A stretch of DNA of 64,000 nt. Origin: Poritiphilus flavus. Its GTDB lineage: Bacteria; Bacteroidota; Bacteroidia; Flavobacteriales; Flavobacteriaceae. How positions within the stretch are numbered: the first letter of the stretch is position 1; every line of letters starts with the position of its first letter. A program made the position numbers and the translations under genes. The notes below the pieces were generated by a model. It saw only the letters and a program-made list of their open reading frames with translations, was not told where the DNA came from and ran no database searches. Location of the stretch: contig NZ_WXYO01000003.1 in assembly GCF_009901585.1 (NCBI RefSeq), forward strand, positions 1 through 64,000, given 5' to 3'. Of the stretch, positions 43,121 through 52,536 are shown one piece after another.

Positions 43121-43708
43121 ATGAAAAATTTGTTCAACTTCTTGAGAAGCAAGGTTTTCCTAATCAATATCGGCCTGGCCCTGCTAGCGGTGATCGTTCT
43201 TACCCTGCTCACCCTTCAATGGTTGAAGCGCTCTACGAACCACGGAGAATTTGTGGAGGTCCCTGATCTTTCCAAGCTTTCGGTCACCGAGATGCGTAAA
43301 GTGATAGAAGATTCCAAGCTTCGTTATGAAGTTTTGGATTCGGCCAATTTCAATCCGGAATATCCTCGTTTTTCCATTATCGAACAAAATCCTCCGGCAG
43401 GCAATAAGGTTAAAGAGAACAGAAAGATATACGTGACGGTAAACCCATCGGGTTACAAACAGGTAACGGTACCACAGATCATACAGGTTACCCAGCGCAA
43501 TGCCGCTTCCATGCTCAGGGCCGTAGGGCTCGATGTACAGCGGGTTACCTATATTGACGAACTGGGTAAGGATATGGTCTATTACATCAAACACAAAGGC
43601 AAAAGGATCAACCCGGGCGATAAATTACCCAAGACTTCCAAAATTGAACTGGTTTGCGGTAATGGTACTATTCCCGATAGCGCACAGGTAAAGGCGGAAT
43701 CCAATTAG
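43121..43708 (+). CDS. PASTA-domain membrane protein
   Basis: 195 residues. A cytoplasmic start (MKNLFNFLRSK), one membrane helix (~12-33) and two PASTA-type units (VEVPDLSKLSVTEMRKVIED ... IIEQNPPAGNKVKENRKIYV, then VTVPQIIQVTQRNAASML ... KGKRINPGDKLPKTSKIELV). No kinase domain is present, unlike the PASTA kinases of Gram-positive bacteria. PASTA units bind peptidoglycan fragments. The gene lies 3 bases before the RluD-type gene and next to ddl; this gene order is common in Bacteroidota. Confidence 0.9.
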   Translation: MKNLFNFLRSKVFLINIGLALLAVIVLTLLTLQWLKRSTNHGEFVEVPDLSKLSVTEMRKVIEDSKLRYEVLDSANFNPEYPRFSIIEQNPPAGNKVKENRKIYVTVNPSGYKQVTVPQIIQVTQRNAASMLRAVGLDVQRVTYIDELGKDMVYYIKHKGKRINPGDKLPKTSKIELVCGNGTIPDSAQVKAESN

Positions 43709-43711
43709 GCT

Positions 43712-44743
43712 ATGGAAACGGGCAATGCCTCGGAAACTTCGAACGAGGAACTATTTGAACACTACAAATTTGTAGCCGCTAAAGGTCAGGAACCACTGCG
43801 CGTAGACAAATTCCTGATGAATTTTATTGAGAATGCCACCCGGAATAAGATACAGCAGGCGGCAAAGTCCGGGCATATCTGGGTAAACGATACCATTGTC
43901 AAACAGAACTACAAAGTGAAGGCCGGAGACGAGGTAAAGGTATTGTTTGAGCACCCTCCTTACGAATTTCTGCTAACAGCCGAAGACATTCCCCTGGATA
44001 TTGTTTACGAAGATGAAGCCTTACTGGTAGTGAACAAACCCGCCGGCATGGTGGTGCATCCGGGACATGGTAATTATTCAGGTACACTGATCAACGCCCT
44101 GCTCTACCATATAGAAAACCTTCCGGTCAACTCCAATGAAAGACCGGGCCTGGTGCACAGGATCGATAAGGATACTTCAGGTCTTTTGGTGATCGCTAAA
44201 ACGGAATTGGCCATGACCCATTTGGCCAAGCAGTTTTTTGATAAGACCAGCGAAAGGGAATATGTCGCATTGGTTTGGGGCAATGTCTCAGAGGATCAGG
44301 GAACCATAGAGGGGGCCATAGGGCGAAATCCCAGGAATCGCCTGCAAATGCAGGTTTTTCCGGATGGGGACCAGGGCAAAGAAGCGATAACGCATTATAA
44401 GGTTCTTGAACGTTTTGGTTATGTTACTCTGGTTTCATGTACCCTGGAAACCGGCCGTACACACCAGATCCGCGTCCATATGAAACACATCGGTCACACC
44501 CTGTTCAACGACGAAAGATATGGGGGTGATAAGATTCTTAAGGGAACCAGCTTCACCAAGTACAAACAGTTCGTTGACAATGCTTTCAAAGTTTTGCCCA
44601 GGCAGGCACTGCATGCCAAAACTCTGGGTTTTAAGCATCCGCTGAGCGGAGAATTCATGCGTTTTGATTCCGAGATCCCTGAAGACATGCAACAGTGTGT
44701 GGAGAAATGGCGGCAGTATGCACAGCACAAACTGGATGGATAG
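43712..44743 (+). CDS. rluD: RluD-family 23S rRNA pseudouridine synthase
   Basis: 343 residues. An S4 RNA-binding domain (~25-90: LRVDKFLMNFIENATRNKIQ) followed by the RluA/RluD catalytic domain. The catalytic Asp is in GLVHRIDKDTSGLLVIAKT (~residue 152), preceded by NKPAGMVVHPGHGN. The C-terminal LETGRTHQIRVHM is conserved. It probably modifies helix 69 of 23S rRNA; the exact site is inferred from the family. It follows the PASTA gene by 3 bases. Confidence 0.93.
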   Translation: METGNASETSNEELFEHYKFVAAKGQEPLRVDKFLMNFIENATRNKIQQAAKSGHIWVNDTIVKQNYKVKAGDEVKVLFEHPPYEFLLTAEDIPLDIVYEDEALLVVNKPAGMVVHPGHGNYSGTLINALLYHIENLPVNSNERPGLVHRIDKDTSGLLVIAKTELAMTHLAKQFFDKTSEREYVALVWGNVSEDQGTIEGAIGRNPRNRLQMQVFPDGDQGKEAITHYKVLERFGYVTLVSCTLETGRTHQIRVHMKHIGHTLFNDERYGGDKILKGTSFTKYKQFVDNAFKVLPRQALHAKTLGFKHPLSGEFMRFDSEIPEDMQQCVEKWRQYAQHKLDG

Positions 44744-44833
44744 CTTTTGCCAATTTAACTATTGATAACTCTTTTGATGCCAAGGGTGCATTTCACGAAA
44801 ATCCTCGTTATTTTTAGGCAAAATTAATCGAAA

Positions 44834-45592
44834 ATGAAGATTGTAATATCTCCGGCCAAATCGCTGAATTACGAAAGTGATTTGCCTACGGAACACAGTT
44901 CGCAGCCGAGATTTCCGGACGAGTCTGCACGACTTAACAGATTGCTGCGAAAGAAATCGGCCAGAAGCCTTTCCAAACTCATGAGCATTTCACCTAGCCT
45001 GGGAGCCTTGAACTACGAGAGAAATCAGGAATGGAGCCTACCTTTTACCCCTGACAATGCAAGACCAGCGGTCTATGCCTTTAGTGGTGATGTCTACAGG
45101 GGATTGGATATTTATAGCCTTCCGGTTTCCAAGCTGGATACCCTCCAGGATACTTTGCGAATCCTCTCCGGTCTGTACGGGATCCTGAGACCTTTAGATC
45201 TTATGCAACCATATCGTTTGGAAATGGGAACCAAATTCCCGGTAGGGAAACATAAAAACTTGTACGAGTTCTGGCGCGATAAGATTACCGCCTCCCTTAA
45301 TGAAGAACTGGAAGAGGGGGAGATCTTCCTAAACCTTGCCAGTGCGGAATACTTTAAGGCAGTAGATCCTAAGAAGCTTAAAGTTCCGGTGATCACTGCC
45401 GTTTTCAAGGACTTTAAGAATGGGCAATACAAGAGCATCATGACCTATGCGAAACTTGCCCGAGGCTTTATGACCCGCTATGTGCTGGATACCGGAGCCA
45501 ATACCCTGGAAGAACTCAAAGGATTTAATTATGAGGGTTACGGCTATAGCGAAGAGTTTTCCTCTGAGCAGGAGCTGGTCTTTATCCGATAG
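44834..45592 (+). CDS. yaaA: Peroxide stress protein YaaA
   Basis: 252 residues, DUF328/UPF0246. N-terminal MKIVISPAKSLNY, middle AVYAFSGDVYRGLD and LSGLYGILRPLDLMQPYRLEMGTK, C-terminal ARGFMTRYVLD. In E. coli YaaA lowers free iron during peroxide stress and binds DNA. Single gene, 90 bases after the rluD-type gene. No OxyR-like site was recognised in front. Confidence 0.95.
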   Translation: MKIVISPAKSLNYESDLPTEHSSQPRFPDESARLNRLLRKKSARSLSKLMSISPSLGALNYERNQEWSLPFTPDNARPAVYAFSGDVYRGLDIYSLPVSKLDTLQDTLRILSGLYGILRPLDLMQPYRLEMGTKFPVGKHKNLYEFWRDKITASLNEELEEGEIFLNLASAEYFKAVDPKKLKVPVITAVFKDFKNGQYKSIMTYAKLARGFMTRYVLDTGANTLEELKGFNYEGYGYSEEFSSEQELVFIR

Positions 45593-45648
45593 AATATTTT
45601 TCGAAAGCAACCGTTTTATAGCTAAAGTATCTTTTATAAAAGTTGGCT

Positions 45649-46014
45649 ATGAAACGGTTTTGTATTGTATTGGTTGCCCTTTTTACTGCTACAATTTCCT
45701 GTACTGACAGGGATGACGATGTGACTACCATTAATATCCGTATCAAGAACGACAGCAATCTTCTCTTTGAAGAAGTCACCGTTGGGGATAGCGAGGAAGT
45801 CCATATGAATGTAGCATCAGGTGATTATTCCGAATACTTTGAATACGAAACGGCCTATCAGTATGCATTTATCCGCATTATCGCCGGAGGGCAGACCTTC
45901 ACCTTACAGCCTATAGATTTTGTTGGTGAAGAAGTCCTTCCTGTTGGATTTTACACCTACGAGCTCAATATTTCAACCGATGATGAGGTGCTTCTGAACT
46001 TTGTAGTTGACTAA
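45649..46014 (+). CDS. Small lipoprotein of unknown function
   Basis: 121 residues from the ATG at 45649. The signal ends in a lipobox-like FTATISC (Cys18) followed by TDRDDD, which favours outer-membrane anchoring. The rest is one small beta-rich domain (TTINIRIKNDSNLLFEEVTV ... FYTYELNISTDDEVLLNF). A TTG two codons upstream is an alternative start. The stop shares bases with the stop of the convergent THX gene (46011-46014). Family not recognised. Confidence 0.8.
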   Translation: MKRFCIVLVALFTATISCTDRDDDVTTINIRIKNDSNLLFEEVTVGDSEEVHMNVASGDYSEYFEYETAYQYAFIRIIAGGQTFTLQPIDFVGEEVLPVGFYTYELNISTDDEVLLNFVVD

Positions 46015-46136
46015 GCCTTTTTCTTTGTTTTTGATTTAGTTACGACCGGCTTTGCCTTCGCCTTCCTGGGCCTTCTTACCCCATAAGATTTGTTGGAAAT
46101 CTTACCTCTTCTGGTCTTGATATCTCCTTTTCCCAT
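46011..46136 (-). CDS. 30S ribosomal protein THX
   Basis: 41 residues, very basic: MGKGDIKTRRGKISNKSY, then GVRRPRKAKAKP and a Lys-rich tail. The MGKGDxKTRRGKI start is the signature of the small THX/bS31 protein bound to the head of the 30S subunit in Thermus and Bacteroidota. It has a promoter (TTG 46192-46190, 20 bases, TAGCTTTA 46169-46162) and its own ATG. It converges on the lipoprotein gene, the two stop codons overlapping by 3 bases. Confidence 0.93.
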   Translation of the reverse strand: MGKGDIKTRRGKISNKSYGVRRPRKAKAKPVVTKSKTKKKA

Positions 46137-46161
46137 AAGTTTTATTCTGTTTAGTTCATTT

Positions 46162-46192
46162 TAAAGCTAAGCAATTCGGGATTAAAATTCAA
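46162..46192 (-). promoter_or_regulatory. Promoter of the THX gene
   Basis: Minus strand TTG (46192-46190), 20 bases, TAGCTTTA (46169-46162), one base off the -7 consensus. Confidence 0.55.
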
Positions 46193-46238
46193 AATACCCT
46201 TAAGTCTGACCATTAGTATTATCTTTAGGTCTTATCTA

Positions 46239-46928
46239 TTGAATCAACCCCTGCATAAAGTGTTTCTTCATACTCACCCCTACGAACCTTATCTCTTTGA
46301 AGAGGCTACAAAACTGATCGTGGGGACACTTCCTCCACCGAGATTTACCATTCGGGCATTTAAGCCAGGTGACGTGGATTTTTGCTATGGGAGCCGGGAT
46401 GGTCAGTTGTGGCGAATTCTGGATCGGATCTTTGATTTGAAACTCCTTTTTGAGACTACGGACGAAGCCGTACTTCAACGGAAGACTTTTCTTAGAAAAC
46501 AACAGATCGGGATATGCGATATTGTGGCATCGGCGGAACGAGAAAAGATAGATGCCTCGGATCTTGGTATGAAAAACATTGTATTACGGGACCTCGTAAG
46601 CTATCTGCGGGAGTACACCGCCGTGGATACACTATTGTTTACAGGAGGGAATAGTAAAAATGGCCCGGAGTATTTTTTTAGACGACACTTAAGGGACCAC
46701 GGCCTGAAACTGGAGTTACTGTCCAACGATATCCCGCGAATCCATCAATTCACTCTGACATCCGGTACCGGGAACAGCAGATTGATCAAAACCGTTTCAC
46801 TCACGGCACCCTCCGGTTCCGCAAACCGGGCTGTGGGTAGCATGGCGACCTATCAGGAGCGAAAAACTAAAGATCCGTCCTACAACACTTTTGATTTCCG
46901 TGTGGATCAGTACAAACAGTTTTTCTAA
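46239..46928 (+). CDS. Uracil-DNA glycosylase-family protein
   Basis: 229 residues with a TTG start; no ATG gives the complete N-terminus. The UDG fold is suggested by IVGTLPPPRFTIR (~residues 28-40, the water-activating loop region), FCYGSRDGQLWRIL (~50-63), IGICDIVASAEREK (~88) and the C-terminal SLTAPSGSANR (leucine-loop region). Classical UDG residues are not all matched, so the activity may be on other mismatched bases or lost. A near-consensus -7 box (TATCTTTA, 46220-46227) lies just upstream. Single gene, divergent from THX. Confidence 0.7.
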   Translation: MNQPLHKVFLHTHPYEPYLFEEATKLIVGTLPPPRFTIRAFKPGDVDFCYGSRDGQLWRILDRIFDLKLLFETTDEAVLQRKTFLRKQQIGICDIVASAEREKIDASDLGMKNIVLRDLVSYLREYTAVDTLLFTGGNSKNGPEYFFRRHLRDHGLKLELLSNDIPRIHQFTLTSGTGNSRLIKTVSLTAPSGSANRAVGSMATYQERKTKDPSYNTFDFRVDQYKQFF

Positions 46929-47050
46929 AGAAAAGCGAAGGTCACGGAGGTCTAAATTCCTGTTATGGTGTTCTCACTAAAACGTAAAATAATTGGAAAG
47001 TTTGTTGATTTTTAAACCTTCTTTTTAATATTTTGTTATTCCCTCTGGAA

Positions 47051-47080
47051 ATCGTGAATCCATAAGCGATTATTCACGAT
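47051..47080. promoter_or_regulatory. Inverted repeat upstream of ppc
   Basis: ATCGTGAAT (47051-47059) and ATTCACGAT (47072-47080), perfect 9-bp arms with a 12-base spacer, 68 bases before the ppc start. An operator or mRNA hairpin are both possible. Confidence 0.45.
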
Positions 47081-47147
47081 CTTTAGCCGCGAAATTCGGC
47101 TTAAGCCGGTTCTAAAGGGCCAAAGGTCTAATGATATATTCCAAGCT

Positions 47148-49694
47148 ATGAATCAATCCGAAAGGTTAAAGGAGTTTAAGAGATCCGTAAGTAATAAATT
47201 CAATATTTATAACAGCTTGTTTTTGAGCCTGCCCTACACTAATATGGAGAATGTAGGCATGTTGGTACCTCTGCTGTTACAGCAGTGCGAGAAAGGTTTG
47301 CAATCCGGGAAGAACCCTACTGAGATACTGGACGCGTTTTTTCAGAACTACGCGGAAATGGAAACAGAAAAGGAACGTATTGATTTTATGTTCCGCATCA
47401 TCCAGTATGTGGAAAGGCAGGTGGTACTTTTTGACAGTGTGGAGGATGCCGCCTTTCCTAAATTGCACAAGCATACAGCCTCTATGTCTATCCGCGATTA
47501 TTTTCAACTGGCAGACAAAAGCAAACAGTGGGACAAGGTTTCCAAAAAGCTATCTGATTTCAGTGCCCGAATTGTACTGACGGCTCACCCTACCCAATTC
47601 TATACTCCTGCAGTGCTGGATATTATGTCGGATATGCGATCCCTGATCCTGGAAGATAAAATAGACGAGATAGACCGTACATTGCAGCAACTGGGTCTTA
47701 CTTCTTTGATCAATGCTAAAAAACCTACTCCCTTAGACGAGGCCAAGAACATCATCCATATGCTAAGGTACGTCTATTACGATGCTGTAGGTGATTTATA
47801 TGCCCAAATCAAAAGTAACGTAAAAGCGGGTGGATTTGAGAATCACAATATTATAAAACTCGGTTTCTGGCCGGGGGGAGATAGGGACGGAAACCCCTTT
47901 GTGACCGCATCCATTACTATGGCAGTTGCCGATGAGTTACGGACCACGCTGATGAAATGTTACTACAACAACCTCAAGGTATTACAAAAGAAACTGACCT
48001 TCCGTGAACTTCAGGAACCATTGCAGGACCTTCGGGACAAGCTTTATGTAAGCATGTTCAATCCGGAAAAGGTCATAGGTTACGAAGATCTGTTGGGACA
48101 TCTCTATACGCTACGGACCTTATTGATTGACAGATACCACAGTTTATATCTTAAAGAACTGGATCACTTTATAGATAAGGTAAGGCTATTCAGGACACAC
48201 TTTGCGGTACTTGATATACGCCAGGACCATAGGGCACACAAAAAGACCATTGAACAGGTATTGATGAAAGAAGGTGTGATCAAGAATTCTGTGGACGAGC
48301 TGGAAAAAGAAGCGTTGATCGACCTGTTAATCAATAAGCGATTCAAGGTGGACCCTTCAGATTTTGAAGACGAGATCGTTCAGGATACCCTTAGGAATAT
48401 TTCCCAGTTAAAACGTATACAGGAAAAGAACGGCAAGCAGGGATGCGAGAGGTACATCATAAGTAATTCGGAAGATATTTTTGCAGTACTCTTTGTTTAT
48501 GGACTATTCCGTTGGTGTGGTTGGGAAGATGAAAAGATCTCCTTTGATATCATACCCTTATTTGAAACCATGATCGGGATGGACAATTCCGAAGAGGTAA
48601 TGCGTGAACTATTTAAATTACCGGCTTACCGCAAACATTTGGAATTGCGGAACAACCATCACACCATTATGCTTGGTTTCTCTGACGGCACCAAAGACGG
48701 TGGTTTTGTAAAGGCGAACTGGTCAATATTAAAAACCAAGGAGCGGCTTTCCAAAGTTTGTAAAAAGAACGGTATTAAGGTAGTCTTTTTTGACGGTAGG
48801 GGAGGACCTCCTGCCAGGGGAGGAGGTAAAACGCATCGGTTCTACGCAGCCCAAACCAAGGATGTAGCCAATAACGAAATACAACTTACCATTCAGGGGC
48901 AGACCATTACCAGCACTTACGGTACCAAGGAGCAATTTATGCACAATAGCGAGCAGCTGTTAACCGCTGGATTGTCTAATAATCTGTTTGGCAAGGAAAA
49001 TGTGATCTCAGAATCGTCCAGACAGTTGCTGGAAGAACTTTCAGAATTGAGCTTTGAAAAGTACAATTCGCTCAAGAACCACGAAATGTTCATTCCATAC
49101 CTGGAAAACAGGAGTACATTGAAATTCTACCAAAAAGCAAATATCGGCAGCAGGCCTGGCAAGAGAGGTAATAAGAAAAAGCTGGAACTCTCGGACTTAC
49201 GCGCAATCTCATTTGTAGGGTCCTGGAGCCAGCTGAAACAGAATGTTCCCGGTTATTTTGGTATCGGGACTTCGCTAAAAAAGTTGAAGGAACAAGGTCG
49301 GTTTGAAGAACTCAAAACGCTTTATGAGGAGGTACCCTTTTTTAAGGCCTTGATGCTCAATAGTATGATGTCCCTTACCAAGTGTTACTTTGAGCTGACT
49401 TCCTATATGAAGGATGATAAGGATTACCGGGATTTCTGGAATATCCTGTACAGCGAGTATAAACTCTCCAAAGAAATGTTACTGGAACTGTCCGGATCAA
49501 ATATACTGATGGAGAACGAAGCTGTTTCACGGGAGTCCATAAAGATCCGGGAAAGTATTGTATTACCGCTTCTTGTCATACAGCAATACGCCCTGCAAAA
49601 AATTGGGAGTGGCGCTGAACACAAGGACTTGTACGAGAAGATTGTTACCAGGTCCCTGTATGGAAATATTAACGCCAGTAGGAACTCCGCTTAG
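47148..49694 (+). CDS. ppc: Phosphoenolpyruvate carboxylase
   Basis: 848 residues, near full length. It makes oxaloacetate from PEP and bicarbonate, refilling the citric acid cycle. Catalytic His in VLTAHPTQFYTP (~residue 146), FWPGGDRDGNPFVT (~245), FFDGRGGPPARGGGKTH (~550, PEP-binding loop) and KANWSIL. The C-terminus ends in NINASRNSA, where the conserved Asn-Thr/Ser close the active site. Single gene with a dyad upstream; converges on the CE15 gene with 7 bases between. Confidence 0.96.
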   Translation: MNQSERLKEFKRSVSNKFNIYNSLFLSLPYTNMENVGMLVPLLLQQCEKGLQSGKNPTEILDAFFQNYAEMETEKERIDFMFRIIQYVERQVVLFDSVEDAAFPKLHKHTASMSIRDYFQLADKSKQWDKVSKKLSDFSARIVLTAHPTQFYTPAVLDIMSDMRSLILEDKIDEIDRTLQQLGLTSLINAKKPTPLDEAKNIIHMLRYVYYDAVGDLYAQIKSNVKAGGFENHNIIKLGFWPGGDRDGNPFVTASITMAVADELRTTLMKCYYNNLKVLQKKLTFRELQEPLQDLRDKLYVSMFNPEKVIGYEDLLGHLYTLRTLLIDRYHSLYLKELDHFIDKVRLFRTHFAVLDIRQDHRAHKKTIEQVLMKEGVIKNSVDELEKEALIDLLINKRFKVDPSDFEDEIVQDTLRNISQLKRIQEKNGKQGCERYIISNSEDIFAVLFVYGLFRWCGWEDEKISFDIIPLFETMIGMDNSEEVMRELFKLPAYRKHLELRNNHHTIMLGFSDGTKDGGFVKANWSILKTKERLSKVCKKNGIKVVFFDGRGGPPARGGGKTHRFYAAQTKDVANNEIQLTIQGQTITSTYGTKEQFMHNSEQLLTAGLSNNLFGKENVISESSRQLLEELSELSFEKYNSLKNHEMFIPYLENRSTLKFYQKANIGSRPGKRGNKKKLELSDLRAISFVGSWSQLKQNVPGYFGIGTSLKKLKEQGRFEELKTLYEEVPFFKALMLNSMMSLTKCYFELTSYMKDDKDYRDFWNILYSEYKLSKEMLLELSGSNILMENEAVSRESIKIRESIVLPLLVIQQYALQKIGSGAEHKDLYEKIVTRSLYGNINASRNSA

Positions 49695-49701
49695 GGAAAG
49701 A

Positions 49702-50991
49702 CTATTTCAGCCTGGCATCCGCAAAATTGAGGAATTGTTCCCAGTCATAAGCTGTCAGGTCATGTACACCTGAGCGTATATGGTACCCTATATAGCCGTC
49801 AATATGCGGTTTGTTCACTTCTGGCATTTCCTGAAGTTGCAGGCCTTTTAATCCGTAAAGCCTATAAACCGCTGAAGCATTTTTCGCTGCCAGGAATTCA
49901 CCTTTAGGGTCTGCCCATAGGTCTTCTGCAGCGCTTGCCACATATACCGGTCGCGGTGCCATAAGTGCAAGGAGTTGATGCTGGTCTACAGGGAGCTGAT
50001 CTTCATTGTGGTTGTATTTTTTAAAATTTTCGCAAAACCAGTGTGGGAATCGGTCGTTGATAGCGGCGACCGTCTCTCCAAAGCGCCTTTTGGATAACGC
50101 TGCTCCTCCGCAACCGGAATTGTTTGAAATGACCAAGGCAAACCTTTTGTCATTGGCCCCGGCAAACAAGGCCGCTTTTCCAAGGCGGGAATGACCAAGG
50201 ACACATACCTTATTTTTATCTATCAGAGGGTTTGTCTCAAAGTAATCCATGACCCTGGACAGGCCCCAGGCCCATGTCGCTATAGAACCCCAATCGTCCT
50301 TTTCCCTGGTTTTGTTCTTACTAAACAGGCTGTGAACCCCATTCTCAAATCCGTCATCAAAATCCGGATCGATATCTCCGTAATACATAGTAGCCAGGCC
50401 ATATCCTCTCTCCAATATTTGCTGAACTGCCCAACGGGAAGACTTCTTACCTCTGGAATTCGGGCTGGGGCGGTTCTCCCGCACTCCCATTTCAGGACTA
50501 TTTGCCACCCATGATTCAGGGAGGCTAATAGATTCATCCGGATGAATGGTATGATTGCCATTGAAATTATATCCCAGGAAAACCGGCACGGGTGAAGATC
50601 TATCAGGTAGGATCAGTAATAGAACCGCCTGAATGCGATTGCCGTCTTTTTCTATGGAAAATCGAATTTCGCGAATACTTCCAAAGTCCTTGAGCGTTTT
50701 GGCATGCAGAAGGTTTTCTTCATAGGTAACGGCAACCTCCTGGTTTGGGATTTGGCCGTATACCTCTGTCTCAAAAGTTTGAAGCGTCTGCGACCTCAGT
50801 AATTTTTCCCATTCGGCAGCGGACTCCACCCGTTTTCCATCGGATTTCATAAGAAGGTCCGGCAGAGTATAAGACGGTACTTTGTTTTCTTCTTGTATCA
50901 CCTCCTGATTGTATAATTGCCATGGAAAGGCTGTTGCGCTAAATGCGCATATAAGCAACAGTCGCCTCCATATTTTAGGGTTTGAATTCAC
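49702..50991 (-). CDS. CE15-like glucuronoyl esterase family hydrolase
   Basis: 429 residues. An N-terminal hydrophobic segment (~8-24) suggests export. An alpha/beta hydrolase with the CE15 signature GHSRLGKAALFAG (nucleophile Ser, ~residue 268), WAWGLSRVMDY before it, and a His near the end (PHIDGYIGYHIRSGVHDL). CE15 enzymes split ester links between glucuronoxylan and lignin; many Bacteroidota members are of unclear substrate. No polysaccharide locus (SusC/D) is nearby. The 5' end overlaps the M20 peptidase gene by 17 bases. Confidence 0.85.
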   Translation of the reverse strand: MNSNPKIWRRLLLICAFSATAFPWQLYNQEVIQEENKVPSYTLPDLLMKSDGKRVESAAEWEKLLRSQTLQTFETEVYGQIPNQEVAVTYEENLLHAKTLKDFGSIREIRFSIEKDGNRIQAVLLLILPDRSSPVPVFLGYNFNGNHTIHPDESISLPESWVANSPEMGVRENRPSPNSRGKKSSRWAVQQILERGYGLATMYYGDIDPDFDDGFENGVHSLFSKNKTREKDDWGSIATWAWGLSRVMDYFETNPLIDKNKVCVLGHSRLGKAALFAGANDKRFALVISNNSGCGGAALSKRRFGETVAAINDRFPHWFCENFKKYNHNEDQLPVDQHQLLALMAPRPVYVASAAEDLWADPKGEFLAAKNASAVYRLYGLKGLQLQEMPEVNKPHIDGYIGYHIRSGVHDLTAYDWEQFLNFADARLK

Positions 50992-52480
50992 TGCTGAGTA
51001 TGGTATAAAATGCCTTTATCCCGTATGCGATCTGACCGATCTTCAGGTTTTCATTGGGACTGTGTTGATTGTTATCCGGGTTCACCATTGGAACAACGAA
51101 GGCAGGGATCTTAAGCTCATTTACAAAGGTAGCAATAGGAACTGTACCGCCCATGGTTCGTATTTGTACCACATCATCATTAAATGCCGTTTTGAGAATG
51201 TTGACCAGGAATTTGCCGTAAGGGTTGTTGAGATCTGTTCGGAAGGCGTCGGTCACACTTCCTTCCTGCACTTTAATGATCTTGTCCTTAGTCTGCCTCT
51301 CCTGGGCGGTAGGGTCCTCAGAGGTGATATAAAATCCCTGTTCACGAATATGGTCCTTAACCAGTTTTTTAAGTCGTGTTCCGTCGGTTTCCGGTACCAG
51401 TCGAAGATCTATTTCGGCAGTAGCGCTTTCCGGTACAATGGTACGTGCCTGCTTTCCCACCCAACCTGATGCCAACCCGCGAATATTCAAAGAGGGGTAT
51501 TGCAGGGACTCCTGGTATGTAGCTCCAACTTTTTCAGGGGTTTTAATCGCCAATGTGGTATTGATAGCTGCTGCATCATCAGGAACTGAATTCAATATCT
51601 GTGTGGTGCCTTCATCCAGCTTTATCCCATCGTAATATCCCTTTATGGTCACCCTGCCATCAGCATCCTTCATCGTGGCCAGAAGTTGTGCAAGCTGAAA
51701 GCCCGGATTAGGGGCATAGTTGCCGTAATGACCACTGTGTTGAGGTTTTTGAGGCCCATAAGTAGTAAGGGATAGGGTGGTGATACCCCTGCATCCGTAA
51801 ACTACCGTGGGTTTCTCTGAGGGATGCACCGGGCCGTCTGAAATGACCAGGAAATCTGCTTCCAAAAGCTCCCGGTATTCTCTTACCGCAGCGGGAAGTG
51901 GTTTGCTGCTTTTTTCTTCTTCCCCATCCAATATCACTTTGATGTTAAATGGCATATTCGTTTCGGTAGTCCGCAACAAGTCAATAGCGTTTAGGAACAT
52001 CACAATAGGCCCTTTATCATCGGAAGTAGAACGCCCGAACAGGCGCCAGTCATAATTGATGTCCTCTTCAATCTCGTCAAAAGAAACCGTTTTCCAGGTT
52101 GACTGGTCTGGGGCTTTCAGGACAACTTCATAGGGATTGGGCTGATCCCATTTGGAAGGATCAACTGATTGCCCGTCAAAGTGCATATAAAAAAGTACTG
52201 TCGGTTTTTCGTCCTGCATAGGTAAAGCCGCGAAAAAAAGCGGTTCACCAGTGGTGGGGAGTACTGAGGAATTAAATCCTCGTTCATTGAATTTTTTAGT
52301 TAGCCAGCTCAGATTCCGGTTAATATCGGCATGATCCAGGGCGTCGTTAGGAATGGATACAAAGTCGCGTAATTCGTCAATGGTATGCCGGACTTTGGAT
52401 TTTAAAAGTGCCGGGTCTTGTGCATAGCCCAGCGTTGTAAAGATCAGGAAAAGTAATAGCAAGCGGCTTTTCATTCTCAT
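50975..52480 (-). CDS. M20-family metallopeptidase (secreted)
   Basis: 501 residues. Signal peptide MRMKSRLLLLFLIFTTLGYA then Q; the second Met (residue 3) is an equally good start. M20 zinc ligands: VLFYMHFDGQSVDP (His, Asp), SDDKGPIVMF (Asp), LDGEEEKSS (catalytic and ligand Glu). The dimerisation domain is inserted (~235-400: HSGHYGNYAPNP). It probably releases amino acids from dipeptides in the periplasm. It is upstream of, and coupled with, the CE15-like gene. Confidence 0.92.
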   Translation of the reverse strand: MRMKSRLLLLFLIFTTLGYAQDPALLKSKVRHTIDELRDFVSIPNDALDHADINRNLSWLTKKFNERGFNSSVLPTTGEPLFFAALPMQDEKPTVLFYMHFDGQSVDPSKWDQPNPYEVVLKAPDQSTWKTVSFDEIEEDINYDWRLFGRSTSDDKGPIVMFLNAIDLLRTTETNMPFNIKVILDGEEEKSSKPLPAAVREYRELLEADFLVISDGPVHPSEKPTVVYGCRGITTLSLTTYGPQKPQHSGHYGNYAPNPGFQLAQLLATMKDADGRVTIKGYYDGIKLDEGTTQILNSVPDDAAAINTTLAIKTPEKVGATYQESLQYPSLNIRGLASGWVGKQARTIVPESATAEIDLRLVPETDGTRLKKLVKDHIREQGFYITSEDPTAQERQTKDKIIKVQEGSVTDAFRTDLNNPYGKFLVNILKTAFNDDVVQIRTMGGTVPIATFVNELKIPAFVVPMVNPDNNQHSPNENLKIGQIAYGIKAFYTILSSEFKP

Positions 52481-52536
52481 AGAATTAAAAGAAAGTTTGA
52501 AAGTAAAAAAATATTATGAGATCTGCAGTTAGAATT

